A program made the position numbers and the translations under genes. Below the pieces are notes generated by a model, which saw only the letters and a list, made by a program, of their open reading frames with translations, did no database searches and was not told where the DNA came from. This document shows, one piece after another, positions 40,968 to 51,300 of a stretch of 64,000 nucleotides of DNA. The stretch spans positions 310,001 to 374,000 of the forward strand of contig NZ_CP011786.1 in assembly GCF_001263395.1 (NCBI RefSeq), written 5' to 3'. How positions within the stretch are numbered: position 1 is the first letter of the stretch; each line of letters begins with the position of its first letter. This DNA comes from Bifidobacterium actinocoloniiforme DSM 22766 (GTDB lineage Bacteria > Actinomycetota > Actinomycetes > Actinomycetales > Bifidobacteriaceae).

Positions 40968-41606
40968 TCACTGTCCGATCAAGGAGATGCGCTGGAAGGG
41001 GTGGGCGGCCGATTCGGCCTCGTCGACTAAACCAATCGCGTAGTCGGCGTAGGAGATGGAGGATTCGCCGCGTTCGTTGGTGGAGTATTCCTCGCCCCGC
41101 AGGAGGTACTTGCCGGTGCGCGGGCCGTCGGCCCGGAAGTCGGCCGCCGGGCTCAGGTAGGTCCAGGTCACGTCCGAGCGCAGGCGCAGCTGCTCCAGGC
41201 TCTGGCTCATGATCTTGGCCAGCGGGTAGGCCTCGCGCGGGAAGTCGGGGGTGTCCTTGAGCTCCTGGGTGTGCTCTGGATTGAGGTAGAGGCTGCCTGC
41301 CCCACCCACCACCAGCAGGCGGGTGGACAAGCCCGTCAGCGCATCGCACAAGTGCTTGAGCGAGGTCATGTGCTCAGGCAGGTCCTCTAGTTTGAAAACA
41401 CCGAAGGCATCCACAACCACGCCGAAAGGTTTCAAGTCGGCCGCGGTCAGGTCAAACAGATCCTGGCGCAGGGTGTGCTGGGCCTCGGTCGTATTCTTGT
41501 GACGCACCAGCGCTGTCACGTTGATGCCGCGCCTTACGGCCTCGTGTACAATCGCCGAACCCGCCTTACCGTTCGCCGCTACCACTGCCATGTTCAAATC
41601 GCTCAT
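40968..41606 (-). CDS. NAD(P)H-binding atypical SDR
   Basis: The 212-aa protein is a one-domain Rossmann fold: MAVVAANGKAGSAIVHEAVRRG (glycine-rich loop as GKAG rather than GxxGxxG), LVVGGAGSLYLNPE, and TWTYLSPAADFRADGPRTG. This is the pattern of YwnB/NmrA-like NAD(P)H-binding proteins; enzymatic activity and substrate are unknown. It is single, facing ychF, with 146 nt of unannotated sequence upstream. Confidence 0.8.
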   Translation of the reverse strand: MSDLNMAVVAANGKAGSAIVHEAVRRGINVTALVRHKNTTEAQHTLRQDLFDLTAADLKPFGVVVDAFGVFKLEDLPEHMTSLKHLCDALTGLSTRLLVVGGAGSLYLNPEHTQELKDTPDFPREAYPLAKIMSQSLEQLRLRSDVTWTYLSPAADFRADGPRTGKYLLRGEEYSTNERGESSISYADYAIGLVDEAESAAHPFQRISLIGQ

Positions 41607-41752
41607 AACCCTTCATCTTCCTTCTAGGGCGGATGCCTCTGGCTTGCCCGTCGTCTGCCTACACGCACTACCGTACAACCTTGCTGCCGGACCTGCCGTC
41701 GACTCACCGCCGCGAACTCGTCCTCCGCGGGGCGTGGCCGCCGCCCTGTCGC

Positions 41753-42121
41753 TTACAGGGCCATGCCCACAGCGAAACCGCCTGCGACTGCCAGCAGGGG
41801 AGCGATCATCGAGGTGAGCAGAGAGAGGCCGGCCTGCCCAAACCGGTGGGTCCGTGTCAGGGACAGGGTGTCTGCAATCGCGGTGGAGAAGGTGGAAAAG
41901 CCACCCAACAGGCCGGTGGCGAGCAGGAGGTGGGCGGTCGGGTCGAGCAGGAGCCGGGAGCTGAACGCGGCAACCAGGCCGGCGAAGCAGGAGGCGATCA
42001 GGTTGATGACCAGTGTGGACCAGGGGAAGGGGCCGTGGCTCGAGCGCTTGATGGCCGTGTCGAGCAGGTAGCGGGCGCCGGCGCCCACGCCGCCACCTAG
42101 GCAGACCAGCAGAACCGTCAT
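41753..42121 (-). CDS. crcB: Fluoride channel CrcB, second subunit
   Basis: From ATG 42121 the product is 122 aa with four membrane spans and the Fluc motifs: GGGVGAGARYLLDT, STLVINLIASCFAGLV and GLLGGFSTFSTAIADT. It overlaps the first crcB by 4 nt (ATGA). In Gram-positive bacteria two dissimilar CrcB proteins often form a heterodimer that exports fluoride. The upstream in-frame extension is rejected as antisense-like. Confidence 0.9.
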   Translation of the reverse strand: MTVLLVCLGGGVGAGARYLLDTAIKRSSHGPFPWSTLVINLIASCFAGLVAAFSSRLLLDPTAHLLLATGLLGGFSTFSTAIADTLSLTRTHRFGQAGLSLLTSMIAPLLAVAGGFAVGMAL

Positions 42122-42567
42122 TGTCGGACCTGACGCCATGCCGCCAGTCGCGATCCGCAGCGGCCTCCGACCCAGGCCAGGCCCAGGCCAGCGGCGAACG
42201 TGGCCAGTAGGTAAAGGGCCGCGGACCAGAAATGGAGGTCGCGGCCGGTGGTGAAGACCTCCACCATCAACGTGGACATGGTGGACAGCCCGCCGCACAC
42301 CCCCATGCCCAAGGTTCTGCTGATTCGCTCACGCCGTCGCTCACCAATCCATGGGGCGCCGGCCAGGTATGAGCTGAGCAGGCAGTAAGCCAGGCAGGCC
42401 AGCATATTGGCCGCGAACGTGCCGGTGTAGAAATACCAGGAGAATGAGCGTAAGCCGCCCAGGGCGTAACGCAGGCCGGTTCCCGCCGCCCCTCCCGCCG
42501 CCACCAGCAGCAGGCTGGAGGCATGGAAGGAGGAGGGCGAGAAGGGCTTGTCGGTCGTGCTTGTCAT
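42118..42567 (-). CDS. crcB: Fluoride channel CrcB, first subunit
   Basis: The 149-aa product (ATG 42567, GGAAGGGAG upstream) has an approximately 15-residue N-terminal extension and then GGAAGTGLRYALGGL, GTFAANMLACLAYCLL and the pore motif GVCGGLSTMSTLMVE; the Phe-box Phe of the canonical GGxTTFST is Met here, while the partner has Phe. No fluoride riboswitch is recognisable upstream (only 44 nt to the next gene). Confidence 0.9.
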   Translation of the reverse strand: MTSTTDKPFSPSSFHASSLLLVAAGGAAGTGLRYALGGLRSFSWYFYTGTFAANMLACLAYCLLSSYLAGAPWIGERRRERISRTLGMGVCGGLSTMSTLMVEVFTTGRDLHFWSAALYLLATFAAGLGLAWVGGRCGSRLAAWRQVRQ

Positions 42568-42611
42568 GCTCTCCCTTCCGTTGCCGTCGCCTATCATGCT
42601 AGTCCGTGGCG

Positions 42612-43988
42612 TCAGGCCCGGTCATCGCCCTCGCCGACCGTGGCGGGCGCCTTGTTCTCCGGGTCCAGGGTCAGGCGGTCGTCATCCGCGTCGTAGTCGA
42701 AGAGTTCGCCGTAGCGGCCCCAGCTGATCGCGGTCTCGAACTGCTGGACGGCCTCCTTGTCAGAGTGGTGGGAGCGCAGGAGGTCCAGGATCAGCGAACC
42801 ATGCAAGGTCTTGCTCTCCGAATTCTTCAAGGCGCGGTCGATCACGCGTACCAGCGGCACATGCTCCAGAATCATCGAGGAGAACATCTCCTTGGCCTGC
42901 AAGATGTCCGCATGCTGCCAGTCGCGGCCCAGCTTGGTCAGGCTCACATGGCCGTTGTCGGCGTCGAAGATGCCCAGCAGGAGCCCTGCGTCGATCAATG
43001 GGAAGAGGTCGTCCACTTCGAAGTTGAGCTTGGCCGCCAGGTCCGCCATGTCGATGCCGTCAGGATGCTCGGACATTACGTCGACCAGGCCGGCGAGCCC
43101 GCCGGGGGTGGCGTCGGGCAAGACCTTTTTGCCCATCTCTTCCTCGCGCACCGAGTTATTGATCGCCTCCTTGTCGCGGACCTTGGACTGGAGCTTGCGC
43201 CGTATGTCGCCTTTGTCGGAGCGGCCGGTCAGCACGGCGTAGAGGTAGTCGACCGTGGTCTGGAACTCGTCGGACTGCTTGTCACGAGGACGGGGCAGCG
43301 TAATCGGCACCTCGGCGATGATATGGCCCGGGTGGGAGCCCAGTACGACGACCCGGTCGGCCATCTGCACGGCCTCCTCGATGTTGTGGGTCACCATGAG
43401 AACCGACTTGATCGAGTCGGACTCGGAGGACCAGACCTTCAGGACCTCCTGGCGCAGGTTCTCCGCGGTCAGCACGTCGAGGGCGGAGAAGGGCTCGTCC
43501 ATGAAGAGCGCGTCGGGCTTCAAGACCAGGGCGCGCGCGATGCCAACCCGCTGGCGCATGCCGCCCGAGAGCTCCTTGGGGTAGGCGCTTTCGAAGCCGT
43601 CCAGGCCGATTGAGTCGATTGCGGCCAGGGCCAGCTTCTTGCGGGTGTCTCTGGGCACGCCCCGGGCTTGCAAGCCCAGCTCCACGTTGGCCTCGACGGT
43701 CAGCCAAGGCATCAGGGCGAAGGACTGGAAGACCAGGGCCACGCCCGGGTTGGGGCCGTCCAGTTCGTGTCCCCGGTAGGTCACCGAACCTGAGCTGGCC
43801 GGGATCAGTCCCGCCAGGATGCGCAGGAAGGTGGACTTGCCCGCGCCGGAGCGGCCCAGGATGGCTACGACTTCCCCCTCGTGCAGGGTGAAGGACATAT
43901 CGTCTAGGACCTTGAGCTCATTGCCCTGGTCGGACTCGAACTCCTTATTGACATGACGGGCTTCGATGATGTTGGTTATTTTCTCCAT
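42612..43988 (-). CDS. NitT/TauT-type ABC ATP-binding protein with C-terminal AAA-associated domain
   Basis: The 458-aa protein has Walker A LGRSGAGKSTFLRILAGL, Q-loop VFQSFALMPWLTVEANVELG, signature LSGGMRQRVGIARALVLKP, Walker B LFMDEPFSALD and switch VTHNIEEAVQMAD. The family places it with nitrate, sulfonate or aromatic importers. The extra 170 residues (LAGLVDVMSEHPDGIDMADL..., KTLHGSLILDLLRSHHSDKEAV) match the winged-helix-like domain that follows the ATPase in some NitT/TauT systems and may sense substrate or regulate transport. The permease is the next gene upstream (107 nt). Confidence 0.9.
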   Translation of the reverse strand: MEKITNIIEARHVNKEFESDQGNELKVLDDMSFTLHEGEVVAILGRSGAGKSTFLRILAGLIPASSGSVTYRGHELDGPNPGVALVFQSFALMPWLTVEANVELGLQARGVPRDTRKKLALAAIDSIGLDGFESAYPKELSGGMRQRVGIARALVLKPDALFMDEPFSALDVLTAENLRQEVLKVWSSESDSIKSVLMVTHNIEEAVQMADRVVVLGSHPGHIIAEVPITLPRPRDKQSDEFQTTVDYLYAVLTGRSDKGDIRRKLQSKVRDKEAINNSVREEEMGKKVLPDATPGGLAGLVDVMSEHPDGIDMADLAAKLNFEVDDLFPLIDAGLLLGIFDADNGHVSLTKLGRDWQHADILQAKEMFSSMILEHVPLVRVIDRALKNSESKTLHGSLILDLLRSHHSDKEAVQQFETAISWGRYGELFDYDADDDRLTLDPENKAPATVGEGDDRA

Positions 43989-44096
43989 AATGGTGCTCCC
44001 TGCAAGTTCTCATCGGGAATTCAGTCAATATGTCTGTGCGGCTCGTCCGCGTGGGTCGGAGCGCTCAAGTCGCGCGGCTGGCGGCGGCTGCCTGGC

Positions 44097-45866
44097 TTAG
44101 GTGATGGCGTAGCGGCGCTGAGCCAGAGCCTGGATAGGGGACCAGCAGACCTTGTTCAGGGCGACCACGAAAACGCTCATGACGGCTACGCCGGCGATGA
44201 TCCTGGGGGTGTCGCCCACCGCGGTGGCTTCGGCTACGTAAGAGCCCACGCCGGTGGCGGTCAGGGTGTGCTTGGCATAGGAGACCACTTCCGAGACGAT
44301 TGAGGCGTTCCAGGCGCCGCCGGACGCGGTGATGCCTCCGGTGCACCAGGAGTTGAAGACCCCAGGAAGGATCAGGGTCTTCCAGCGCTGCCAGGCTGGC
44401 TGGCGCAAGGAGCGTGACATCTCCCGCAGGTCATCGGGGATGGCCGAGGCGCCGGCGATAACGTTGAACAGGATGTACCACTGGGTGCCTAGGGCCATCA
44501 GCAGGATGGACCCCCAGTTGATGTCGATATGCCAGGCCAGGAACCACATGGTCACGAAGGGGAAGATGAAGTTGGCGGGGAAGGAGGCGCAGATCTGCAC
44601 CACTGGCTGCAGGATGCGGGAGAGCTTGGGGTTCAAGCCGATCATGGCCCCGATTGGCACCCAAATGGCTGAGCTCACGATAATCAGCAGGGTCACTCTG
44701 AGCATGGTGAGGAAGCCCAGGACGAAGACGTGGCCCACCTCCGAGAAGCCTAAGGCCGGTACGACCAGCTGGTAGAGCTTGAACAGGCCCCATGCGCCGA
44801 GGAGACCGAGGACCACGGCATACAGGCCATTGGAGAACAGGGTCCGCCTCCGGTACTGCCCTGTTGACCAGTGGCCTCCCGTGACCCCCAGCGGACGGGT
44901 CAGACGGTCCAGGAATCCGCTGATGGGGCGGCCGATCCGGCCCAGCAGGTCGCTGATCCCTGATAGGCGCAGGACGGTCAGGACGATGCTGCGCTTGGGC
45001 TCGGTCGATTCGCTGTCGGCCATGCGGAACTTCTCCGCCCAAGCGGTCAACGGCTTCCACAGGAGGAAGTCGATCAGGAGCACCACCACGACCATCGTCA
45101 CGATCGCCAAGCCCACCTTTCCCAGCTCCTTCTGGCCGGCGGCCTCCTCTACGTAGGAGCCGATGCCGGGCAGGGCCATAGTGCGGTTATTGACCGAAAT
45201 CATTTCGGAAGCGGTCAGGAAGAACCAGCCCCCGCCCACGCTCATCATGCAGTTCCAAAGCATGGGGATCATCGAATAAGGCACGTCCAGCTTCCAGAAC
45301 CGCTGCCATCGGGTCAGCCGCAGGGAACGCGCCGCCTCGTCCAGCTCGGTGGGCTCGTTCAGCAATGAACCGTAGAAGGAGAAGGTCATGTTCCAAGCCT
45401 GCGAGGTGAAGATGGCGAAAATCGAGGCCGCCTCCACGCCCATGATCGAACCGGGGAAGAGCACCAGCCAGATGGAGATCGTGGCGGATAGGAAACCCAG
45501 GATGGGTACGGACTGAAGGATGTCGAGCAAGGGCATCAGGATCGCGCGCGCCCGCTTGCTCCTGGCAGCCGCCAGCCCGTATATGTAGGAGAAGACCAGG
45601 GAGACGAACAGGGCGAGGAACATGCGCAGGACCGAGCGCATGGCGTAATAGGGCAGGTACTTGGCGTCGGTGGAGATGTGCTCGGGGATGCCCTGGGGGC
45701 CTATGGGCGCGCCTAGAGCGGGCAGGAGGTATCCCAACGCGCCAAAGAAGGCCAGTACGCCGATGGCGACGAGGACGCTGGAGACCAGGCGGCTTCGACG
45801 GGAAGCCTGGCTGCGCTCAGTCGGAGCGGAGGACAGGCCGCGGATGGGATTGGTAAACGGAGTCAT
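44097..45866 (-). CDS. Fused double ABC permease of the NitT/TauT type
   Basis: The 589-aa protein contains two binding-protein-dependent permease domains in one chain. The first (about residues 25-285) and second (about 370-580) each have five to six spans and an EAA-like loop (ELDEAARSLRLTRWQRFWKLDVPYS and DDLREMSRSLRQPAWQRWKTLILPG). A cytoplasmic linker joins them. With the ATPase it would form an importer, but no substrate-binding protein is encoded in either direction. The substrate is unknown. Confidence 0.88.
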   Translation of the reverse strand: MTPFTNPIRGLSSAPTERSQASRRSRLVSSVLVAIGVLAFFGALGYLLPALGAPIGPQGIPEHISTDAKYLPYYAMRSVLRMFLALFVSLVFSYIYGLAAARSKRARAILMPLLDILQSVPILGFLSATISIWLVLFPGSIMGVEAASIFAIFTSQAWNMTFSFYGSLLNEPTELDEAARSLRLTRWQRFWKLDVPYSMIPMLWNCMMSVGGGWFFLTASEMISVNNRTMALPGIGSYVEEAAGQKELGKVGLAIVTMVVVVLLIDFLLWKPLTAWAEKFRMADSESTEPKRSIVLTVLRLSGISDLLGRIGRPISGFLDRLTRPLGVTGGHWSTGQYRRRTLFSNGLYAVVLGLLGAWGLFKLYQLVVPALGFSEVGHVFVLGFLTMLRVTLLIIVSSAIWVPIGAMIGLNPKLSRILQPVVQICASFPANFIFPFVTMWFLAWHIDINWGSILLMALGTQWYILFNVIAGASAIPDDLREMSRSLRQPAWQRWKTLILPGVFNSWCTGGITASGGAWNASIVSEVVSYAKHTLTATGVGSYVAEATAVGDTPRIIAGVAVMSVFVVALNKVCWSPIQALAQRRYAIT

Positions 45867-45947
45867 AAGCAGTCTCTTTCTCGTTCCTGTACGGCCTCAC
45901 GCGACAACCGACCGGCTAAGCTCGCCCAGCCCTTAGGCGGCTCGCTG

Positions 45948-46076
45948 CTACCGGTAGGCCAGGTGCGGGGGAAGAGGGAAGCGCGATAAGGCTTGCGGTT
46001 GATACGGACGAATGCAAGCGCTGGTGCCGACTGATGCCGCCATGCGGCCATTACTGTGATGCGGAACGTCGTCCAT
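45948..46076 (-). CDS. Possible leader peptide of the ABC importer operon, 42 aa
   Basis: ATG 46076 follows AAAGGAGG with 8-nt spacing, a better ribosome site than most genes here. The product is MDDVPHHSNGRMAASVGTSA, then CIRPYQPQALSRFPLPPHLAYR and TAG, ending 81 nt before the permease start. Unusual Pro/Tyr/Arg content near the end could stall ribosomes. It may be a regulatory upstream frame; alternatively it is chance. Confidence 0.3.
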   Translation of the reverse strand: MDDVPHHSNGRMAASVGTSACIRPYQPQALSRFPLPPHLAYR

Positions 46077-46500
46077 ACGCCTCGCCTCCTTTCCGATGCT
46101 GACTGCCTGACGTCTGCGTAGGCTCTTGAGGACGGCATAGGAGGTGGGGCTTTAAGCTCCTTGAGACTCCGGTCGTTCAAGCTTCGGCTTCGCATGGCGT
46201 TCGGGATTGCGTTAGTCCCCGCCTTGATTCGACGGGGACTGCTGACCAGCGCGGAGTGTCTCCATTCCTTTGCGGCAGCAACCCATGTCCATGTGGTAGC
46301 TTCGCCTACCGACTGCACCCCTAAGATAAAGGTCCTGGCTAGGCTTGTCAAATCGTCGTCCGCAGGGTGTAAGGGCGGTCTGCAGGGGCGGCAGGTCTGC
46401 GCCTGAGCGGACAATGGTGCCTGGTACGGGCGGCTGGGCGGATTGCCTGACGGGCCCGCTGGCAGCGTTTTCAGTCCTATTGCGCATAAGGAGGCCCGGC
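46077..46500. other. Intergenic leader region with a hairpin
   Basis: This divergent stretch holds the promoters of the permease (leftward) and flavodoxin-like (rightward) genes. AGTCCCC (46214-46220) pairs with GGGGACT (46234-46240). I looked for TPP, SAM, cobalamin and fluoride riboswitch cores and did not find one. The rest has no supported gene. Confidence 0.4.
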
Positions 46501-47133
46501 ATGAAAGCCGTCGCAATTACCGCCAACCCTGAGCCGAGGAGCCTGACCGAGGCGATGGGCAACGCCTTCCTGGACGGTGCGGCTGAGGCTGGCGCCGACA
46601 CTGATTTAATCGATCTTTACGCTGAGGGCTTCAATCCGGTCTATTCGATGGAGGACCGCCTGCACTACCTGGACCAGGGTCCCCTGCCTGCTGATGTGGC
46701 GGCCATGCAGAACCGGATAGCGGACGCCGATGTGCTGGCTTTTGTTTTTCCCATCTACTGGTTCTCCCTGCCTGCGCTGATGAAGGGCTTCTTCGACCGG
46801 GTGCTTTGCCGCCGGTTCGCCTACCATGCGGACGGTACGCCTGGGGCCTTGGCAGGCAAGAAGGTCAGGCTGATCATGCTGTGCGGGGGAGAGGAGGCCC
46901 GCTTCCGTTCCGACGGGGTGGACGCGGCGATCGACACCCAGCTGGTCCAGCGCACGCTGAACGGCTACTGCGGTGTGGACGACATCGAGAAGGTCTATAT
47001 CGACCGCTTGACCAGCGGTGACGATGACCCGCAGGTGCGTGAGGAAATCAAGCATCGTTTGATTCGTGTCACCCTGATGGGGCGGAAGCTGGCTGTGGAA
47101 GGCGGGGCGTCCAAGGTCGGCGAGCGGGCATGA
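46501..47133 (+). CDS. Flavodoxin-fold NAD(P)H oxidoreductase
   Basis: The 210-aa protein fits the NQO1/MdaB-like family: MKAVAITANPEPRSLTEAMG at the FMN phosphate site, FVFPIYWFSLPALMKGFFDRVL, and GALAGKKVRLIMLCGG. Such enzymes reduce quinones or other electrophiles by two electrons. ATG 46501 follows AAGGAGGCC. Its stop overlaps the start of the glycosyltransferase gene (ATGA), so the two are coupled, although no shared pathway is evident. Confidence 0.88.
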   Translation: MKAVAITANPEPRSLTEAMGNAFLDGAAEAGADTDLIDLYAEGFNPVYSMEDRLHYLDQGPLPADVAAMQNRIADADVLAFVFPIYWFSLPALMKGFFDRVLCRRFAYHADGTPGALAGKKVRLIMLCGGEEARFRSDGVDAAIDTQLVQRTLNGYCGVDDIEKVYIDRLTSGDDDPQVREEIKHRLIRVTLMGRKLAVEGGASKVGERA

Positions 47134-48302
47134 GGCCGCTGAAGGTCGGTTTTGTCTTCGACGACAGCCTGGACGCGTTCGACGGCGTGCAGCAGCACAT
47201 TCTGACCCTGGGGCGTGAACTGGAGCGCCGGGGCCACGAGGTCCATTACTTAGTGGGGCAGACCGAGCATCCACCGGTCAGGCATGTGCATCCGCTGAGC
47301 CGAAATGTGCAGGTCTCCTTTAACGGCAACCGTATGCGTATCCCTCTGTTGGCCCCGGGCGATGCCATTCGCCGTGCCCTGGCGGCGGGCCCCTTCGACA
47401 TCCTCCATGTCCAGGCCCCATACAGCCCCTTGCTTGCGGGTCGGGTGTTGGAGCGGGCCGACCCAAGGACCGGTTTGGTGGCCACTTACCACATCGCGGT
47501 GGATACTCGGGTCCAGCTGGCGGCTGGCAAAGCCCTGGGGGCCATCAACAGCCGCAGCCACCGCTTGATTGACGAGGTCATCGCGGTCTCGCAGGTCGCG
47601 GCCCGCTATGCCCAGCTGACCGCTGGCGTGCGAGGGGTCGTCATACCTAATCCGGTGGACGTGACAGGCCTGCAGGAGCGGGGAAGGTCCGTGGGACGCG
47701 AGCGGGTGGAGCGCCTGCATGGCCAAGGGCCGCACTTGGTCTTCCTGGGGCGGTTCGTGCCACGCAAGGGGGCGAGGGCCCTGCTGGACGCCCTGGCCTG
47801 GGGCGAGGCCGCCGAAGTCTTTCCCCCCGGGCTGCACGTCACGATGGCCGGTAAAGGCCCCCTGCTGGAGGAATGCCGACGGCGGGCAGAGGAGCTCAGG
47901 ACCCCGGTGGAGTTCCCCGGATTCATCGAGGAAGGAGACAAACCGGCCCTGCTGGCTTCAGCTGACCTGGCGGTCTTCCCTTCGACCGGCGGGGAATCCT
48001 TCGGCATTGTCCTGCTGGAGGCCATCGCCTCCGGGGCAGCGCTCTCCTTGGCCGGTGACAACCCGGGATATCGTTCCACGCTCCTGGATGACGAGGACGC
48101 CTTGGTGCCGGTCGGCGACGAGGGTGGTCAACCGGGCCGGGCCCTGGCCGAGCGCATTGCCCGGGCCCTCGCCGAACCCGCCTGGTCCGAGGCCTTGGCC
48201 CGGCGCGAACGTGGCCTGCTGAAACGCTACGACGTCAAGACCGTGGCCGCCCAGGTCGAGGGGGTCTATGCCCGGGCCCTGGCGGACCGGGGGAGGGACT
48301 GA
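47130..48302 (+). CDS. GT4-family glycosyltransferase (PimA/PimB-like)
   Basis: The 390-aa GT-B enzyme begins KVGFVFDDSLDAFDGVQQHI, and has VFLGRFVPRKGARALLDAL, and the acidic EX7E motif in FPSTGGESFGIVLLEAIASG. Its overall layout resembles actinobacterial phosphatidylinositol mannosyltransferases, which transfer mannose from GDP-Man to membrane lipids; bifidobacteria carry glycolipids and a polar lipid polymer that could be the product. The acceptor is inferred. Confidence 0.85.
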   Translation: MRPLKVGFVFDDSLDAFDGVQQHILTLGRELERRGHEVHYLVGQTEHPPVRHVHPLSRNVQVSFNGNRMRIPLLAPGDAIRRALAAGPFDILHVQAPYSPLLAGRVLERADPRTGLVATYHIAVDTRVQLAAGKALGAINSRSHRLIDEVIAVSQVAARYAQLTAGVRGVVIPNPVDVTGLQERGRSVGRERVERLHGQGPHLVFLGRFVPRKGARALLDALAWGEAAEVFPPGLHVTMAGKGPLLEECRRRAEELRTPVEFPGFIEEGDKPALLASADLAVFPSTGGESFGIVLLEAIASGAALSLAGDNPGYRSTLLDDEDALVPVGDEGGQPGRALAERIARALAEPAWSEALARRERGLLKRYDVKTVAAQVEGVYARALADRGRD

Positions 48303-48356
48303 AGACGCCGGTGCCCCGCTTTCGGAAAGGACGTCGCCTGCATGTAAGCTTGGCGT

Positions 48357-51300
48357 ATGTCCTTCTTTGATATGTTCGGCGCCATGTTCGACCCCGATCG
48401 GGACCCTCGGTCTCGCCGGCCGGGCCGCTCGGACGATGATTTCGTCATCCTTAACGTCGAGGAGGACGGTCGCTCCGGTCCGCGAGAGGGGTCAGGCGGT
48501 CGGCGGGGGCCAGGCGGCCCTGGCATGCCTCGCATGCCCCGTCTGAATCGCAGGCCCTCTTCGGGCCCAGGCCTGAGCCGGGGGTCGAAGATCACGATGG
48601 TCGCGGTCGGGGTGGTTGTGGCCTTGGTCATTCTCCTGTTCGCCACCGCCCGCTTCATCACCGATTTGATGTGGTACTCCCAGTTGGGTGCCGCCCGAGT
48701 GATTTGGACCCAGCTGGGGGTTAAAGTCGGCCTCTGGCTGGCCTACGCCCTGGTCCTGGCCTTGGTCACCCTGTGCTCCGCCGCCTTGGCCATCCGAGCC
48801 AGGCCAGACTCGCCGGACGGTTCCACGATCCGCATCAAGGGCGACCTGATCGAAGTGGGCCACGGGGTCTCCTCTAAGCGGGCCCGCAGGATCGCCGGGC
48901 TGGTCTCCCTCGCCGTGGGCGTAATCTTCGGCTTCCAATTCAATGCCGACTGGACCCAGGTCTTGCTCCTGTTCAGCCGCCAGTCCTTCGGCGCAACCGA
49001 CCCCCAGTTCGGCCTGGACAACGGCTTCTATGTCTTCACCCTGCCTGGCTTGGAGCTCCTGGCCTCCGCCCTCTTGCTGATCGTCGTGCTGGCGGGTTTG
49101 TTCTCGCTGATCACCCACTTCCTGATGGGTGGCGTGCGCCTCACCATGCCGGTGCATGGGCGCGGAATCGTCGAGATGACCCGCAAGGCCCGCCACCAGC
49201 TGGCTGCCTGGCTGATCCTGATTATGCTGGTCTGGGCCGGCAATATAGCCCTGGGCGTTTTCGACCGCCTGACCGAGCAGGGCGACCAGGCGGCGGGCGC
49301 CTCCCAGATTACCGGCGCCTCTTACACCTCGGTCAACGCCAACATCCCCGTCACCTTGATCATGGCCGTACTGGTGGCTTTGGTCGGCATCATCCTGGGA
49401 GTGTGGCTGTTGACGGCCAAGACCTTGGGAGAGGGCCGTTCCTCCGCCAACTCGGCGGGTCAGGCCCTTAAGCAGTGGCGCCTGCCGGCCACAGCCATCG
49501 GCGCGCTAGTGGTCGCGGCGATCCTACTGACCGGCGTGTGGCCGATGGTGGTCCAGCGCTTCCGGGTGAGCCCCAACGCCCAGGAGATGGAATCCAAGTT
49601 CATCCAGCGCAACATCGCCGCCACCTCTGAGGCTTATGGGCTCAAACGGCTGAAGACCCAACAGTACCAAGCCACCACCCAGGTGCGTCCGGGAGCACTG
49701 GCTCAGGACGCCGACACCACAGCCCAGATCCGCCTCTTGGACCCGCAGGTGGTGTCGCCCACCTTCCGGCAACTCCAGCAGTCCAAGCAGTATTACACCT
49801 TCGAGGACACCCTCGCCGTCGACAAATATGAGATCGACGGGGTCAGCCAAGACACAGTGATCGGAGCCCGCGAGCTCGACCTGGAGGGCAACGACAACCG
49901 CAACTGGGTCAATGACCACACGGTCTTCACCCACGGCTACGGGGTTGTGGCCGCTTACGGCAATAAGCTCACCGCCGATGGCCAGCCCGAATTCTTCGAG
50001 CAAGACATCCCCACCCATGGCAAGCTGACTGATCAGGAGCACTACGAGCCCCGGATATACTTCTCACCCAACGCGCCCGAATACTCAATCGTCGGCTCGC
50101 CTAACGGCAGCAGGACCAAGGGTTGGGAGTTCGATTATCCGACGGGTTCCAACGGCGCCACGAACACCTTCACCGGCAACGGCGGCCCCTCGGTGGGCAA
50201 TTTCATGACCCGTTTGCTCTACTCGATCCGCTTCGGCTCCGACCAGATTCTCTTCTCCGACCGGGTGACCCCCTCCTCGCAAATCCTGTACGACCGCAGT
50301 CCCAAGGAGCGCGTGGCCAAGGTGGCTCCCTACCTGACCCTGGACGGGCGCGTCTACCCGGCTGTGGTCGGCGGGCGGGTCAAGTGGATCGTGGACGGCT
50401 ACACCACCTCCGACATGTACCCATACTCGCAAAAGGTGGACCTGGGCCCCATCACCCAGGACACCACGACCCTGAGCTCCCAGGCTGTCAAGGGCCTGGG
50501 CTCCCAGAACGCCAACTACATACGCAATTCGGTCAAGGCCACCGTCGACGCCTACGACGGGTCGGTGGACTTGTACGCATGGGATGCCAAAGACCCGGTC
50601 CTGAAGGCCTGGCAGAAAATCTTCCCCAGTCAATACAAGCCCTTGAACGAGATTTCAGGCGACCTGATGAGCCACATGCGCTACCCGGAGAGTCTGTTCA
50701 AGGTCCAGCGCCAGCTTCTCTCCCAGTACCATGTAAACCAGGCCAGCCAGTACTTCTCCGGCGAGGACTTCTGGCAGACCCCTGTGGACCCGACTGGGAC
50801 GGATGACGAACAAAGGAACGGCGTCAAGCAGCCGCCCTACTACCTGACCATGCAGACCCCCGGTACCTCATCGCCCACCTTCTCCCTGACCTCCACCTAC
50901 ATTCCTGCCGGCACATCCACGAGGGAGATTCTGACCGGTTTCCTGTCGGTGGACTCGGACGCAGGTCGGCAGCGGGGGCGGATCGGCCCTGATTACGGGA
51001 CCTTGCGCCTCCTGGAGCTGCCCAAGAACTCGAATGTTCCAGGCCCGGGCCAGGCCCAGAACAACTTCAACTCGGACGCGGCGATTTCCACCGAGCTGAA
51101 CCTCCTGCAATCAGGCTCGACCAAGGTTAAGCGCGGCAACCTGCTGACCTTGCCGGTGGGCAACGGCCTCATCTACATCCAGCCGGTTTATGTGCAGTCC
51201 TCGGGCGCCACCTCGTTCCCCTTGCTCAAGCGGGTGCTGGTGGCCTTCGGAGATAAGGTCAGCTCGGCGGCGACCCTGGACGCGGCTTTGGATAAGACCT

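Noticed and set aside
42568-42611. Fluoride riboswitch before crcB
   Set aside because: The short leader lacks the conserved fluoride riboswitch core and is only 44 nt long.
45867-46500. TPP, SAM or cobalamin riboswitch upstream of the ABC importer
   Set aside because: None of the conserved core motifs is recognisable on the minus strand; only a short hairpin and a small frame are visible.
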